Notes: a model not told the origin generated them from the sequence alone. A DNA stretch of 64,000 bases from Halonotius sp046719765 (GCF_046719765.1 NZ_JABEBY010000015.1:1-64000); one strand, 5' to 3'. Positions 43,062 to 52,073 are shown, numbered from the stretch's first letter. Numbers and translations are program-made.

Positions 43062-44159
43062 TCAGTCGTCGGCACGCGAGTCGACCGCGTCGCCCACGGC
43101 GTCGGTGTCGGAACCCGCTGCTCGTTTGACGCGCTCGGGATCGAACTCGTTGACCGCGGTGTTGGGCTCAAGGCCGGCATCCTCGATTACCTCGATGTCG
43201 GTCGCGGCGTCCTGTCCACCGGTCGTGAGATAATCGCCGGTAAGCAGCCCGTCCGCACCGGCCTCGAAGGGCCAGTGCTGTTCGTCCTCGGCGAGGTTGA
43301 CCTCGCGGCCACCCGTCAAGCGAACGCGGGCGGTCGGATGGAGCAGCCGGTAGACGGCGATCGTCTTGATGAGGTCGGGTTTCGAGATCGCCGCCGACTC
43401 GCGGTCGCCGAGCGGCGTGCCCGCGACCGGATTGAGGATGTTGACCGGCAGCGACGAGACGCCTAGTTTCCGGAGTTCGAGGGCGGCGTCGACACGGTCG
43501 GCCGGCGTTTCGCCCATCCCGAGGATGACGCCGGCACAAAGATCCATCCCCGCGTTCTTCGCGCGCCGCAAGGTCTTCAGCCGATCCTCGAAGGAGTGTG
43601 TCGAGACAATTTTGTCGAAATACCGTGGGGAGGTCTCGATGTTGTGATTGTAGTGGTTGAGCCCCTCGTCGGCGAGAATGTTGGCTTCTTCCTGGGTGAG
43701 TAACCCGAGGCTGGCGTCGATTTCGACAGCCGTCTCATCGCGGACGAGCCGAACCGCCCGAAGGACGTCCGCCCACTCCTCAGGTCGCTTTTCTTTGCTC
43801 ACACCCTTCTCGGCGACGACGATGCCGAACCGCTGTGCGCCGTCGGCTTCGGCGCGTTTGGCGGCCGCCAGGATTTCCTCAGGATCGAGGAAGCCGTGGG
43901 TCTCGATGCCGGTATCGAAGTGCGCCGACTGGGCACAGAAGCCGCAGTCCTCGGCGCAGTTGCCGGCTTTGGCGTTGACGATGCTGCAGGCATCGACGGT
44001 GCCGTCGCCGAGGGTCGCCCGTACCGTATCGGCCGCCGCCGCGAGCTCCTCGACCGGCTGCGCTAACAGCGCGATGGCGTCCGTGCGGTCGATCTGGTCG
44101 CCGTCGAGAACGCGGGCGACGGCGTCGGCGATCGTCCGGTTGTCGGTCTCGTAAACCAC
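43062..44159 (-). CDS. bioB: Biotin synthase
   Basis: 365 residues. The radical-SAM cluster is Cys68, Cys72 and Cys75 in GNCAEDCGFCAQS. RRAKNAGMDLCAGVILGMGE and MPVNILNPVAGTPLG-type segment (LPVNILNPVAGTPLGDRESA) are typical of BioB. It inserts sulfur into dethiobiotin. No other biotin gene is nearby. The C-terminus has an acidic extension usual for haloarchaea. Confidence 0.95.
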   Translation of the reverse strand: MVYETDNRTIADAVARVLDGDQIDRTDAIALLAQPVEELAAAADTVRATLGDGTVDACSIVNAKAGNCAEDCGFCAQSAHFDTGIETHGFLDPEEILAAAKRAEADGAQRFGIVVAEKGVSKEKRPEEWADVLRAVRLVRDETAVEIDASLGLLTQEEANILADEGLNHYNHNIETSPRYFDKIVSTHSFEDRLKTLRRAKNAGMDLCAGVILGMGETPADRVDAALELRKLGVSSLPVNILNPVAGTPLGDRESAAISKPDLIKTIAVYRLLHPTARVRLTGGREVNLAEDEQHWPFEAGADGLLTGDYLTTGGQDAATDIEVIEDAGLEPNTAVNEFDPERVKRAAGSDTDAVGDAVDSRADD

Positions 44160-44245
44160 ACTCGGCTGTGTCGTTTACGGGATAATAAGTGTCGGGGAGA
44201 GCAGCCGCCCGGTCGCGCGTGATCGGCGGCGCAGTCGGGTCGGTG

Positions 44246-44632
44246 TTAGCTCTGTGCCCACTCGACGGCGGTGTCGAGACGGTCAAAGCTCTCGACCTCA
44301 GCATCCGGAATATCCATGTGGGATTTCACCGCCATGGCGGCGATCCCGTCGGAGACAAAGCCGACCTTGTCAACCCCGGTGTACTCACCGTTGGCCGACC
44401 ACTCCTCACCCATGTACTCCTGGGTTTCCTTGGCGAGATTGGTGCCGTCACCGAAGACAGCGATCGTCGCCTCGATGTCGTCCTGTGTTCCACGCTCGCG
44501 GTAGTGGTTGCTGGCGGCTTCGAGATCCTCGTCGGCGAACCCCTGCCACCCGTTCATGAACCAGATACCTACGCTACCGCGCGTTTCGAACTCCCACTCG
44601 TAGTCGTCAGGATCGGGCATTTGAGATGCCAT
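44246..44632 (-). CDS. Conserved haloarchaeal protein, possibly STAS/SEC14-like
   Basis: 128 residues (ATG at 44632; second ATG at 44620). The alternating pattern ending KVGFVSDGIAAMAVKSHMDI then PDAEVESFDRLDTAVEWAQS resembles small STAS/SpoIIAA-like proteins that report on the cell's state or bind lipids, but the match is by eye only. Stands between bioB and the DHH gene, same strand. Confidence 0.5.
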   Translation of the reverse strand: MASQMPDPDDYEWEFETRGSVGIWFMNGWQGFADEDLEAASNHYRERGTQDDIEATIAVFGDGTNLAKETQEYMGEEWSANGEYTGVDKVGFVSDGIAAMAVKSHMDIPDAEVESFDRLDTAVEWAQS

Positions 44633-44729
44633 CAGTGCAATAGATCAAAGGGCTGGAAGACACTTAACAAGCCCGCCGCTTGCCGGCGTTTTTCTGTCTC
44701 ATCGACACGTGTTGGTCGCTATCTGATCG

Positions 44730-46007
44730 CTACTCGGTCGCCGCGTCGTCGACGCCGCTGTCGGCTGTTTCGCTGTCGCTGTCGGCTGCCTCACCATCGC
44801 TATCAGTCGTCTCCTCGTCGCTGTCCGCCGCAGCGTGCTCCTCGGCGACCCGGCGGAACGCCTGGAGGATCACCCGTTTTGCGGCCTCACCTTCGGTCGT
44901 CCAGTGGTAGGCGTAATCCATCATATCGTCGTAGATGTCGGGTTTGCAGCCCGCGGCCTTCGGGTGGCCGCCGCCATTGACCTGGCGGGCGACCAGGTGG
45001 GCTGACTCGAAGCTTTCGCCGCCGCGGATGCTCGCGCTGCCGGAGGGTTTGACGATGATCGCCGCATCAGCACCTGCCGCCTGAAGCGCGTCGGCGACCT
45101 CATTTTGCGAGCAGCGGCCGTAGGTGACGCCGACCGTCCACGGGCCGATCGATTTGTAGGCCGCACGGTCGACGGCTTTCTCGATCAGCTGCTCCTTTTC
45201 GACGCGGCGGTCGGCGATGTAGGCCTCGACAACCGCCGGCAGCGACGCGCCGTAGGCGCCGACGACAGCCGCGTACTCGGCGGGATCGGTCCAGAAGGCG
45301 TAGTCGGCGAGATCCTTGCTTCGGGGATCGTCGTTGATCCACAGATCGTGATCGCGGGTCACGTCCGCCAGCTCGGTGAACCGGTCGTCGAACTCGTAGT
45401 CCAGCGAGCGCAGCGTCACGTCCGTGCTGCACTCCTCGTCGGAGTCGCCGATGACGAGATCGACGCCCGCATCGCGGACGCCGGCGGCCGCATCCGCCGG
45501 CCACTGGTGGTGGTCATACCACGAAACGCGGTCGCTCTGCTCGACGACTGTCCCGAGTGGATCGGCGACCGACTCGTAGGCGTCAGGCGAGATATCGCAG
45601 ACGAAGACGTCGATCCCGCTGTCGCCGTAGGCGGCGACGTATTCGAGCGATTTGGTTAGCGAATGTGGGCCGGCGGCGATGAGGCCGACCGTCGATTCCG
45701 GCAGCTCCGGCTCGTTGTCGATGACGCCGCCATCGTCGCTGTCGTCGGACAATCTGTTCTCGATCGTCTCCAGAAACGGCTCCACATCGCAGGCTGCGTC
45801 GTAGGCCTCGCGGATCAGCGCGACACAGCCCAGCCCGTCAGCGTCGGAGTCGGTGACGACAACCGCCTCCGCGTCCTCAAGGGCGGCTTTGGCGCGCTCC
45901 TCGCTGCGGCCCTCGTCGAGTGAGTCGGGATAAAAGAAGCCCGTCCCTGGCAGGAGCGACCGGCGGTCGATGGGGAGTTCGCTGCTGTCGATGAGATCGT
46001 CGTCCAT
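44730..46007 (-). CDS. DHH/DHHA1 phosphoesterase (RecJ-like)
   Basis: 425 residues from the ATG at 46007; the open frame to 46871 overlaps the gnd gene and is not used. Motifs: VTDSDADGLG with Asp53, Asp55 and Asp57; SWYDHHQWP with Asp165-His166-His167; and the DHHA1 substrate motif NGGGHPKAAG at 344-353. Complete metal site, so likely an active nuclease or nanoRNase/c-di-AMP phosphodiesterase-type enzyme. The tail (after about 385) is an acidic repeat of SDSDGEAAD type. Confidence 0.88.
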   Translation of the reverse strand: MDDDLIDSSELPIDRRSLLPGTGFFYPDSLDEGRSEERAKAALEDAEAVVVTDSDADGLGCVALIREAYDAACDVEPFLETIENRLSDDSDDGGVIDNEPELPESTVGLIAAGPHSLTKSLEYVAAYGDSGIDVFVCDISPDAYESVADPLGTVVEQSDRVSWYDHHQWPADAAAGVRDAGVDLVIGDSDEECSTDVTLRSLDYEFDDRFTELADVTRDHDLWINDDPRSKDLADYAFWTDPAEYAAVVGAYGASLPAVVEAYIADRRVEKEQLIEKAVDRAAYKSIGPWTVGVTYGRCSQNEVADALQAAGADAAIIVKPSGSASIRGGESFESAHLVARQVNGGGHPKAAGCKPDIYDDMMDYAYHWTTEGEAAKRVILQAFRRVAEEHAAADSDEETTDSDGEAADSDSETADSGVDDAATE

Positions 46008-46151
46008 GGGTCGCCGTCGTCGGCAACGCCCAAAACTCTCCCGTGTTGCGGATGCCAGCACACCCACCCTGAGTTGACGATGCCAACGCAACCTCGCTGT
46101 GGTGGCGACGACATCACAACCACTACCACCCCCCATCGCCTTCCCTCGCGC

Positions 46152-47057
46152 ATGCAACTCGGTGTGATCGGCCTTGGCCGGATGGGACAGATCGTTGTTG
46201 ATCGCACACTCGACGGCGGCCACGACGTGGTTGCCTTCGATCTCGACGACGACGCGGTCGCAACGGCGGCCGACGCGGGGGCGACGCCTGCCGACTCGAT
46301 CGAAGATTTCGTTGAGACGCTCGGCGACAACAAACGGATCTGGCTGATGGTGCCGGCCGGCACGGCAGTCGATGCGACACTCAACGATCTCGATCCCCAC
46401 CTCACCGACGAGGATATCGTCGTCGACGGCGGCAACTCCAACTTCCAGGCGTCGGTTGATCGCGCCGAAGCGACCCCGGCAGCCTACCTCGACTGTGGCA
46501 CCTCCGGCGGCCCCGCTGGCGCGGAGCTGGGATTTTCGCTCATGATCGGCGGCCCCGCATGGGCCTACGACGAGATGACACCCGTCTTCGATGCCGTCGC
46601 CACCGGGCCGGACGGCCACGATCGCATGGGCGAGTCGGGGGCGGGCCACTACGTGAAGATGGTACACAACGGTGTCGAGTACGCGCTGATGCAGGCCTAC
46701 GGCGAGGGGTTCGAACTGTTGGCCAACGGCCGCTACGACCTCGATATGGAGTCGATCGCCCGGACGTGGAACAACGGCGCAGTCATCCGGTCGTGGCTGT
46801 TGGAGCTCTGTGAGGAGGCCTTCCGCGAGGAGGGTACCGCCGACGATCCACTTGGCGATGTCGCCGACCACATCGCCGGCGGGTCAACGGGGACGTGGAC
46901 CGTCAAGGAGTCACTCGAACAGGAGGTGCCGGTGCCGCTGATCTACCAGGCGCTCGCCGAGCGGTTCGACAGCCGCAACGAGGGCCGGCTCTCCCGGCGG
47001 CTGGCCAACCGGCTGCGGTACGGGTTCGGGCGACATCACGTCGCGCGCGACAAGTAG
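46152..47057 (+). CDS. gnd: 6-phosphogluconate dehydrogenase (short form)
   Basis: 301 residues from the ATG at 46152. The NAD(P) site is GVIGLGRMG at 4-12, the substrate site DGGNSNFQAS and TSGGPAGAELGFSLMIGG, and the catalytic Lys in HYVKMVHNGVEYALMQAYGEG. The length is the 300-residue type of the family. Oxidatively decarboxylates 6-phosphogluconate to ribulose 5-phosphate. No zwf is nearby. Confidence 0.95.
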   Translation: MQLGVIGLGRMGQIVVDRTLDGGHDVVAFDLDDDAVATAADAGATPADSIEDFVETLGDNKRIWLMVPAGTAVDATLNDLDPHLTDEDIVVDGGNSNFQASVDRAEATPAAYLDCGTSGGPAGAELGFSLMIGGPAWAYDEMTPVFDAVATGPDGHDRMGESGAGHYVKMVHNGVEYALMQAYGEGFELLANGRYDLDMESIARTWNNGAVIRSWLLELCEEAFREEGTADDPLGDVADHIAGGSTGTWTVKESLEQEVPVPLIYQALAERFDSRNEGRLSRRLANRLRYGFGRHHVARDK

Positions 47058-47131
47058 CCCCAGGATCGCACACCGAACCAGGCAGGCGGAACCTCGTAAG
47101 GTAATTAACCCCCGATTCCTAACGCCCCAAT

Positions 47132-47713
47132 ATGGTTGATCTTGTGGCGTTCGGCATCGCTGCAGCCCTGACGGGGATGTTTGTCGTGCTGCACTTTGCC
47201 AACGGAACCGAGTGGGAGTCCAACCCGGATATCTCCCAGGAGATCCTTGAAAAGCGCGCAGCGGCGGTGCCGGAGACCAGCTTCCCCGAGCCGATGAACC
47301 GATCGATCGGCGGCGGTGGCGGCGCGGTCGCCATCGAGGGCGGCGGCGAGGGTGGCGAGGGCGGCGAGCTCGAAGAAGCAGAACCCGAAGAACAGAGTCC
47401 GGCGGATATGCCCGAAGACGAGGTCGAATACCACGAGATCGAACTCGCCAAACAGGGTGAAACCATCGAGGTCGCCAGCAACGAGACGATCCTTGATACG
47501 GCCGAAGACGAAGGGTTCGATCTCCCGTATGCCTGCCGACAGGGCCAGTGTGTCTCCTGTGCGGGCCACATCGAGGACGGCCCCGCCGAGGATCACGTGA
47601 TCCACTACGAGCAGGAGACGTTCACTGACGAAGAGATGGAGGAAGGCTACACGCTGACCTGTGTGGCCTACCCGATTGCGGACTTCACGCTTGAAACCGG
47701 CGAAGCACCGTAG
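47132..47713 (+). CDS. Membrane-anchored 2Fe-2S ferredoxin
   Basis: 193 residues. The first 22 residues are a membrane helix (MVDLVAFGIAAALTGMFVVL). A linker with a Gly run (SIGGGGGA, EGGGEGGEGGE) and acidic stretch leads to a plant-type ferredoxin: C135-x4-C140-x2-C143 and Cys177, as CRQGQCVSC then LTCVAYP. In typical halophilic ferredoxins the protein is soluble; the N-terminal anchor is an unusual addition. It could deliver electrons at the membrane. Confidence 0.9.
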   Translation: MVDLVAFGIAAALTGMFVVLHFANGTEWESNPDISQEILEKRAAAVPETSFPEPMNRSIGGGGGAVAIEGGGEGGEGGELEEAEPEEQSPADMPEDEVEYHEIELAKQGETIEVASNETILDTAEDEGFDLPYACRQGQCVSCAGHIEDGPAEDHVIHYEQETFTDEEMEEGYTLTCVAYPIADFTLETGEAP

Positions 47714-47871
47714 CGACCGGGCGACGCCGCGCGGATGCTGATCGACGATCGGTTTTGGTGCTGATTTCACGCCCGACAGCCACAGCTTACCGGCGGTAGC
47801 AACACATACGCTCGACCGCGACCGACGCACAACCCCGTGGTGTTTAATTGCGGACATAGCGGCTATTCCAT

Positions 47872-48147
47872 ATGGACGACGCCACCCGATCGACCCTCGA
47901 AGAACTCCCGCCGAGCGCGAAGTTAGTGTACAAAACGCTCGAATACGAGGGGCCGTTGACGCAGGGAGATCTCGCAACCGAATCCTTGCTTCCGTCCCGC
48001 ACCGTTCGCTACGCGTTGACGACGCTGGCCGACGACGACCTCATCGAGGAGCGGCTCCACATTCAGGATGCCCGCAAACGGCTCTACTCGCTGGCCACCG
48101 AGGAGCCCGCCGCCACGACCGATCTTGCGATCAACGAACCGAGCTGA
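47872..48147 (+). CDS. Small winged-helix DNA-binding protein
   Basis: 91 residues. The central segment PSAKLVYKTLEYEGPLTQGD then RTVRYALTTLADDDLIEERL has the helix-turn-helix and wing pattern of MarR/TrmB-type regulators, common in haloarchaea. A single-domain protein with no sensor. Targets unknown; the dihydrofolate reductase gene starts 44 bp downstream. Confidence 0.8.
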   Translation: MDDATRSTLEELPPSAKLVYKTLEYEGPLTQGDLATESLLPSRTVRYALTTLADDDLIEERLHIQDARKRLYSLATEEPAATTDLAINEPS

Positions 48148-48191
48148 GCCGACACGCCAACGGTTTTCTCACCACCGCGCGTACGCTGGCT

Positions 48192-48686
48192 ATGGAACTG
48201 GTGTCAGTCGCCGCCATCGCCGACAACCGTGTGATCGGCGACGACGGCGAGCTTCCGTGGCCGTCGATCCCGGCCGACAAACAGCAGTACCGCGAGCGGA
48301 TCGCCGACGATCCCGTCATCCTGGGTCGCGTGACCTTTGAGTCGATGCTGGACGACCTGCCGGGCGCCGCCCAGATCGTCCTCAGCCGAAGCACCCAAGA
48401 GTTTGATGTGTCGACTGCTCACCACGCGGGCGGTGTCGACGACGCGGTCGCTGTCGCCGAGGCGTTGGGTGCCGACACCGCCTACGTGATCGGCGGCGCG
48501 GTGATCTACGACCTGTTTCAACCATATATCGATCGGATGGTGTTGAGCCGGGTCGCCGGCGCGTACGAAGGTGATTCGTTCTATCCCGAGTGGGACGACG
48601 AAGAGTGGCATCTTGATTCGACAACCGAGTACGACCGCTTCCGGCTGGAGGAGTGGGTTCGCGGTGCCGGCGCAGAACGCGAGTAG
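48192..48686 (+). CDS. folA: Dihydrofolate reductase
   Basis: 164 residues. The family run is VSVAAIADNRVIGDDGELPW, RITLGR-like DDPVILGRVTFESM, AQIVLSRSTQEF and AYVIGGAVIYD. It reduces dihydrofolate to tetrahydrofolate with NADPH, and the folC-folP gene 5 kb away serves the same pathway. Haloarchaeal enzymes are called HdrA or HdrB in Haloferax. Confidence 0.95.
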   Translation: MELVSVAAIADNRVIGDDGELPWPSIPADKQQYRERIADDPVILGRVTFESMLDDLPGAAQIVLSRSTQEFDVSTAHHAGGVDDAVAVAEALGADTAYVIGGAVIYDLFQPYIDRMVLSRVAGAYEGDSFYPEWDDEEWHLDSTTEYDRFRLEEWVRGAGAERE

Positions 48687-48737
48687 CCAGCGGCCGGCGT
48701 TACACTCAAATCGCTTGACAGCATACTCTCCACTGGT

Positions 48738-48889
48738 ATGCCGGCAGTCGAACTCTACGAGGCGACCATCGAACGGCTTGACGCGCTCCGCATCGACAAC
48801 GAATCCTACGACGAGATCGTCACCGAACTCATCAACATCTACGAAAGCGAGGGCTCACGCTCTCCTTCGGTGACGATAGGGTCGAATAA
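48738..48889 (+). pseudogene. Frameshifted DUF7557-like antitoxin gene
   Basis: An ATG at 48738 opens a ribbon-helix-helix-like start (VELYEATIERLDALRIDNES, then YDEIVTELINIYESE). At the ggg run (48850-48853) the usual ending LTLSFGDDRVE continues in the next frame to TAA at 48887-48889. In the original frame the ORF instead runs to TGA at 48909-48911 with an odd tail. It is therefore probably a frameshifted antitoxin-like gene; sequencing error is possible. No partner toxin is seen. Confidence 0.55.
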
Positions 48890-48914
48890 AAACCGCAACA
48901 CAGCGCGCTGACGG

Positions 48915-49058
48915 TTAGGCTGCCTCGGCTCGTGCTGACGACAGTGTCAGCGATGCCCGAACCCGTTCGAAGGCCTCCGATTGCTCGTGCAATACGAGCA
49001 TCTTACCGTATTTGTCGGATTCAAAGAAATTAAAATGGGCGTACTCCGTCAAATTGGT
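48915..49058 (-). pseudogene. C-terminal remnant of an unidentified gene
   Basis: Read on the minus strand, 47 codons end in TAA (48915-48917) and include EYAHFNFFESDKYGK then MLVLHEQSEAFERVRASL, strongly protein-like with no start codon at the right place. A stop lies at 49059-49061 on the AT-rich side, so the gene seems cut off there. Family not recognised. This is the left border of the AT-rich block. Confidence 0.45.
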
Positions 49059-51962
49059 CTATATACACTTCAATGTAGTATTATTAGAAAGTTTTTTTAC
49101 AACCTAATAATTCGGTTACAATGTCACGTATGCTATGTTGGAAACGATGGCACCAACGTACCGGTGTTACGGCTTGTGATGGAACCGTGTGTAATGATAA
49201 GACCTCACTTGACGATGGTGAGAAGTAATATGCAAACCCGTCAGTATTCGTGGATACTTACTGTTCTGTTTGTTCTGATTGGGATATCAGCAGCTTTGAC
49301 TGGAAGTGTAGCAGCACAGTCAGCTGATCTTGTTGTTGCTACTGATGAAACTGGTGATTATAGTTCAATTCAAAATGCAATAGACAACGCAAGTGACTCT
49401 GATAACATCAAAATCCAATCAGGGACATATAAAGAGTCTCTAAACATCGACAAAAACATAAAAATTTTTACAGATAATAGTGTCAATATTTCTAATAAAT
49501 CAGATATAACGGACTCTACAGCCATTAGGATTTCCAATGATGCGGAGCCGAAAATAGTTGGAGTTCATATCACCGGTTGGCAATTTGGTATCGATAATGA
49601 GTTTTCGGACAATGATTTGCAAATTAGTAATGTGACTATCACAGATGTCGAACGTGGTCTTCTAAACTATGGATCATCCGGAGACTGGCGTGTAGCCAAT
49701 ACAACGATTAAGACGAACGATGTCGGTATCGATATGTATGATAGTGCTGGCAACCCAACCATTGTTAATACACAAATAGAGGCACTATCAGGCGACAGCG
49801 GAGCAGGGATAATTGCTAGTGAGACCAGTGGAAATCCACTTATAAGATCGGTGAAAACTACAAACATAAGTCCTGGAATCAGGTTTTTTAGATCATCCGC
49901 CAACTGGACAATAAAGTCATCTAATTTAAACAAAGGAAGTATTAACGCCAACGAAGCAACTGGTGAATGGAGAATAGAAGACACTATTATCGAGAATCCA
50001 GGGCTGGAAAATAGAGAGGATGGGATTAATGCCGGAAAAGCATCTGGCGGAGCAGTCATACAAAATACAACAGTTATTAATGCAAAAAAGGGAATCAATC
50101 TCGCGGGAGCAAATGGGAATTGGACAATAAAATCAGTTGCTCTCCGGAATATGTCCGATGATGCGGTTGAAATTGATGACGGGTTTTCCGGTAAAGCAAC
50201 AGTTCGAGATACGAGTGTAAAAACAGCTGAGAATGGCATTAACGCTCAAAAATCCGATGGAGAATTAGTTGTGAATAATTTCACCGCGAAAGATACTGAT
50301 GGTGACGGAATAGATGCCTCAAAGGCAACCGGTAACGGCACTGTTCATGACTCAGAATTTAGCACCATGGGAGATAAGTCGATTGATGTGATTGATTCTG
50401 AAGGGAGTTGGCAAATTCATGAATCTATATTGACTGGTGGGAGTGAAGGGACGCTTGATGCAGGGGATGCAAAGCGAACGGTCAACGCTTCTCACAATTA
50501 TTGGGGAGCGGCTGACGGCCCAAGCGGCGACTTCAGTGGATCTGGCGGTACTGTTATCGGAGATATCGTTGTTACCCCATACTATACCGATTCTTCACTT
50601 ACAACGTTGTCCTCGAAGAAAGATAAAGAGGGTGCTAATGGATTCGTAGATGTAGATACTATTGACCTTGCTGGAAGTGGCACTGCTGCTAATCCGTATG
50701 TTATTACTAATGCTTCAGAGTTGCAGGCAATGGAAGATGATCTAGATACTCATTATAAGCTTGGGAATGATATTGATGCATCAACGACAGCACAATGGAA
50801 CGGCGAGTTAGGATTCGCACCAGTTGGGGATAACTCGGTTGGCTTTACAGGTGAGTTTGATGGGAATCAGCACAATATTTCTGGACTTACAATCAACCGC
50901 AGCTCATCAGATAATATAGGTCTCTTTGGAAGGGTTGGTGAGAGCGCAGTTATCGAATCAGTTAATGTTGAATCCACTACAATTAACGGGAATAATAGTG
51001 TCGGTGCACTTGTGGGTTCACTTGACGCAGAAGGAAGTATTGTGCGCGATGTGTCGTCAAATGGATCAATAACGGGCAGATACAGTGTTGCTGGTATTGC
51101 TGGAGCAGTTGCTGGAAGCAGTATTATCAAAGGGGCATTTTCCTCAGGATCGGTGACCGGCTCAGATGAAGTTGGAGGCGTTGTCGGTGAAAATGTCGGT
51201 GGTATTGTTACAAAGAGCTATTCTAAGGCTAAAGTAACAGCAACAGGTGAAGAAATAACATTTGAGAATTCTGCCAGAGCTGGTGGCTTAGTTGGCGGAA
51301 ACTTCAATGACGCAGTTATTAATCAATCATATACTGTAGGGGCTGTTGAAGGGGGCAAAGCTGGTGGAATCACTGGTGAAAACTACGATAATAGTCGTAT
51401 AGCTAATGTATTTGCTGCTGGTAAAATAGATGGACAATCTGAGACAGGAGGTATTACAGGTGAAAACTTTGAAAACTGCCCATTCCAAAGTCAACAAAAG
51501 TGTGATGACTTTGAGAGTAGCACTGTAACTGATTCATATTGGGATACTGAGTCAACTGGACAATCAACATCTGCAGGAAACGCTGTGGGTCTGTCGACCT
51601 CAGAAATGACTGGCATGTCTGCTCAAAGCACTATGACTGCATTTGATTTCAATAATGTTTGGGATACCCGTTCAGATGATTACCCCACTTTATCCCAGCA
51701 GTCCGATGACAAAAGTGAGCAGGAATCAGAGATGAGTGGAATTCCAGACGAGGTGGATAAATCGGCCGCTAACGCAATTATCGAGAGTACAGACGATGCT
51801 ACAACCTTTGAAGAATTAACCACTCTTGATGTTCTTGATGCTTACAGCTCAGCCCTTGAAAATGGAGAAGTTTCAGGTAACAAAGTAGAAACTCTCAATA
51901 TTCTTGATATCTATACCCACCTTCTTTCATCTTAATATCCTTCCTGAATATTTATAAACGGC
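49059..51962. mobile_element. AT-rich island with one surface-protein gene (probable lateral acquisition)
   Basis: Base composition drops sharply to AT-rich across the whole interval, unlike the GC-rich DNA around it, and codon use follows (AAT, AAA, ATT common). It holds one large secreted-protein gene. Broken genes lie at both sides. There is no transposase, integrase or clear terminal repeat, so the mode of entry is unknown. The borders are placed by eye. Confidence 0.55.
49230..51935 (+). CDS. Secreted beta-helix / GLUG-repeat surface protein
   Basis: 901 residues from the ATG at 49230; the frame opens at 48981 but the extra codons lie before the signal peptide. A signal peptide MQTRQYSWILTVLFVLIGIS then VAAQS. 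Residues about 35-430 are a right-handed parallel beta-helix of NosD/pectate-lyase type (GDYSSIQNAIDNAS, many W.I..T.I units). From about 460 a GLUG-type part follows (ASELQAMEDDLDTHYKLGND, GFTGEFDGNQHNISGLTI, SVGALVGSL, EVGGVVGENVG, GGLVGGNFN). The last 65 residues carry two LxxLDxY motifs (LDVLDAY, LNILDIY). No sortase-type tail or C-terminal helix is seen, so anchoring is unclear. Probable adhesin or polysaccharide-binding protein. Confidence 0.85.
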   Translation: MQTRQYSWILTVLFVLIGISAALTGSVAAQSADLVVATDETGDYSSIQNAIDNASDSDNIKIQSGTYKESLNIDKNIKIFTDNSVNISNKSDITDSTAIRISNDAEPKIVGVHITGWQFGIDNEFSDNDLQISNVTITDVERGLLNYGSSGDWRVANTTIKTNDVGIDMYDSAGNPTIVNTQIEALSGDSGAGIIASETSGNPLIRSVKTTNISPGIRFFRSSANWTIKSSNLNKGSINANEATGEWRIEDTIIENPGLENREDGINAGKASGGAVIQNTTVINAKKGINLAGANGNWTIKSVALRNMSDDAVEIDDGFSGKATVRDTSVKTAENGINAQKSDGELVVNNFTAKDTDGDGIDASKATGNGTVHDSEFSTMGDKSIDVIDSEGSWQIHESILTGGSEGTLDAGDAKRTVNASHNYWGAADGPSGDFSGSGGTVIGDIVVTPYYTDSSLTTLSSKKDKEGANGFVDVDTIDLAGSGTAANPYVITNASELQAMEDDLDTHYKLGNDIDASTTAQWNGELGFAPVGDNSVGFTGEFDGNQHNISGLTINRSSSDNIGLFGRVGESAVIESVNVESTTINGNNSVGALVGSLDAEGSIVRDVSSNGSITGRYSVAGIAGAVAGSSIIKGAFSSGSVTGSDEVGGVVGENVGGIVTKSYSKAKVTATGEEITFENSARAGGLVGGNFNDAVINQSYTVGAVEGGKAGGITGENYDNSRIANVFAAGKIDGQSETGGITGENFENCPFQSQQKCDDFESSTVTDSYWDTESTGQSTSAGNAVGLSTSEMTGMSAQSTMTAFDFNNVWDTRSDDYPTLSQQSDDKSEQESEMSGIPDEVDKSAANAIIESTDDATTFEELTTLDVLDAYSSALENGEVSGNKVETLNILDIYTHLLSS

Positions 51963-52073
51963 CTATGGAGCGGTAGTCCGTTCACTGCGTAATCCGTTCA
52001 AGCGTTGGCGGTTTCGCTCCTGTTCGGTCACATCTGTCAGGACAATAAGCTGGCCAAGTCGGCCTGACTCGCG
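51963..52073 (-). pseudogene. Remnant of a PAS-type histidine kinase
   Basis: On the minus strand, 36 codons closed by TAG (51963-51965) read RLGQLIVLTDVTEQERNRQR, the well-known end of a PAS/PAC domain in haloarchaeal kinases. A stop lies just upstream on the same frame (52074-52076). It is thus a short broken piece of another gene, joined to the truncated Cdc48 sequence. Confidence 0.65.

Noticed and set aside
46074..46151. N-terminal extension of the 6-phosphogluconate dehydrogenase
   Set aside because: The family begins at MQLGVIGLGRMG, and the extension is Thr-rich and unlike a leader peptide.
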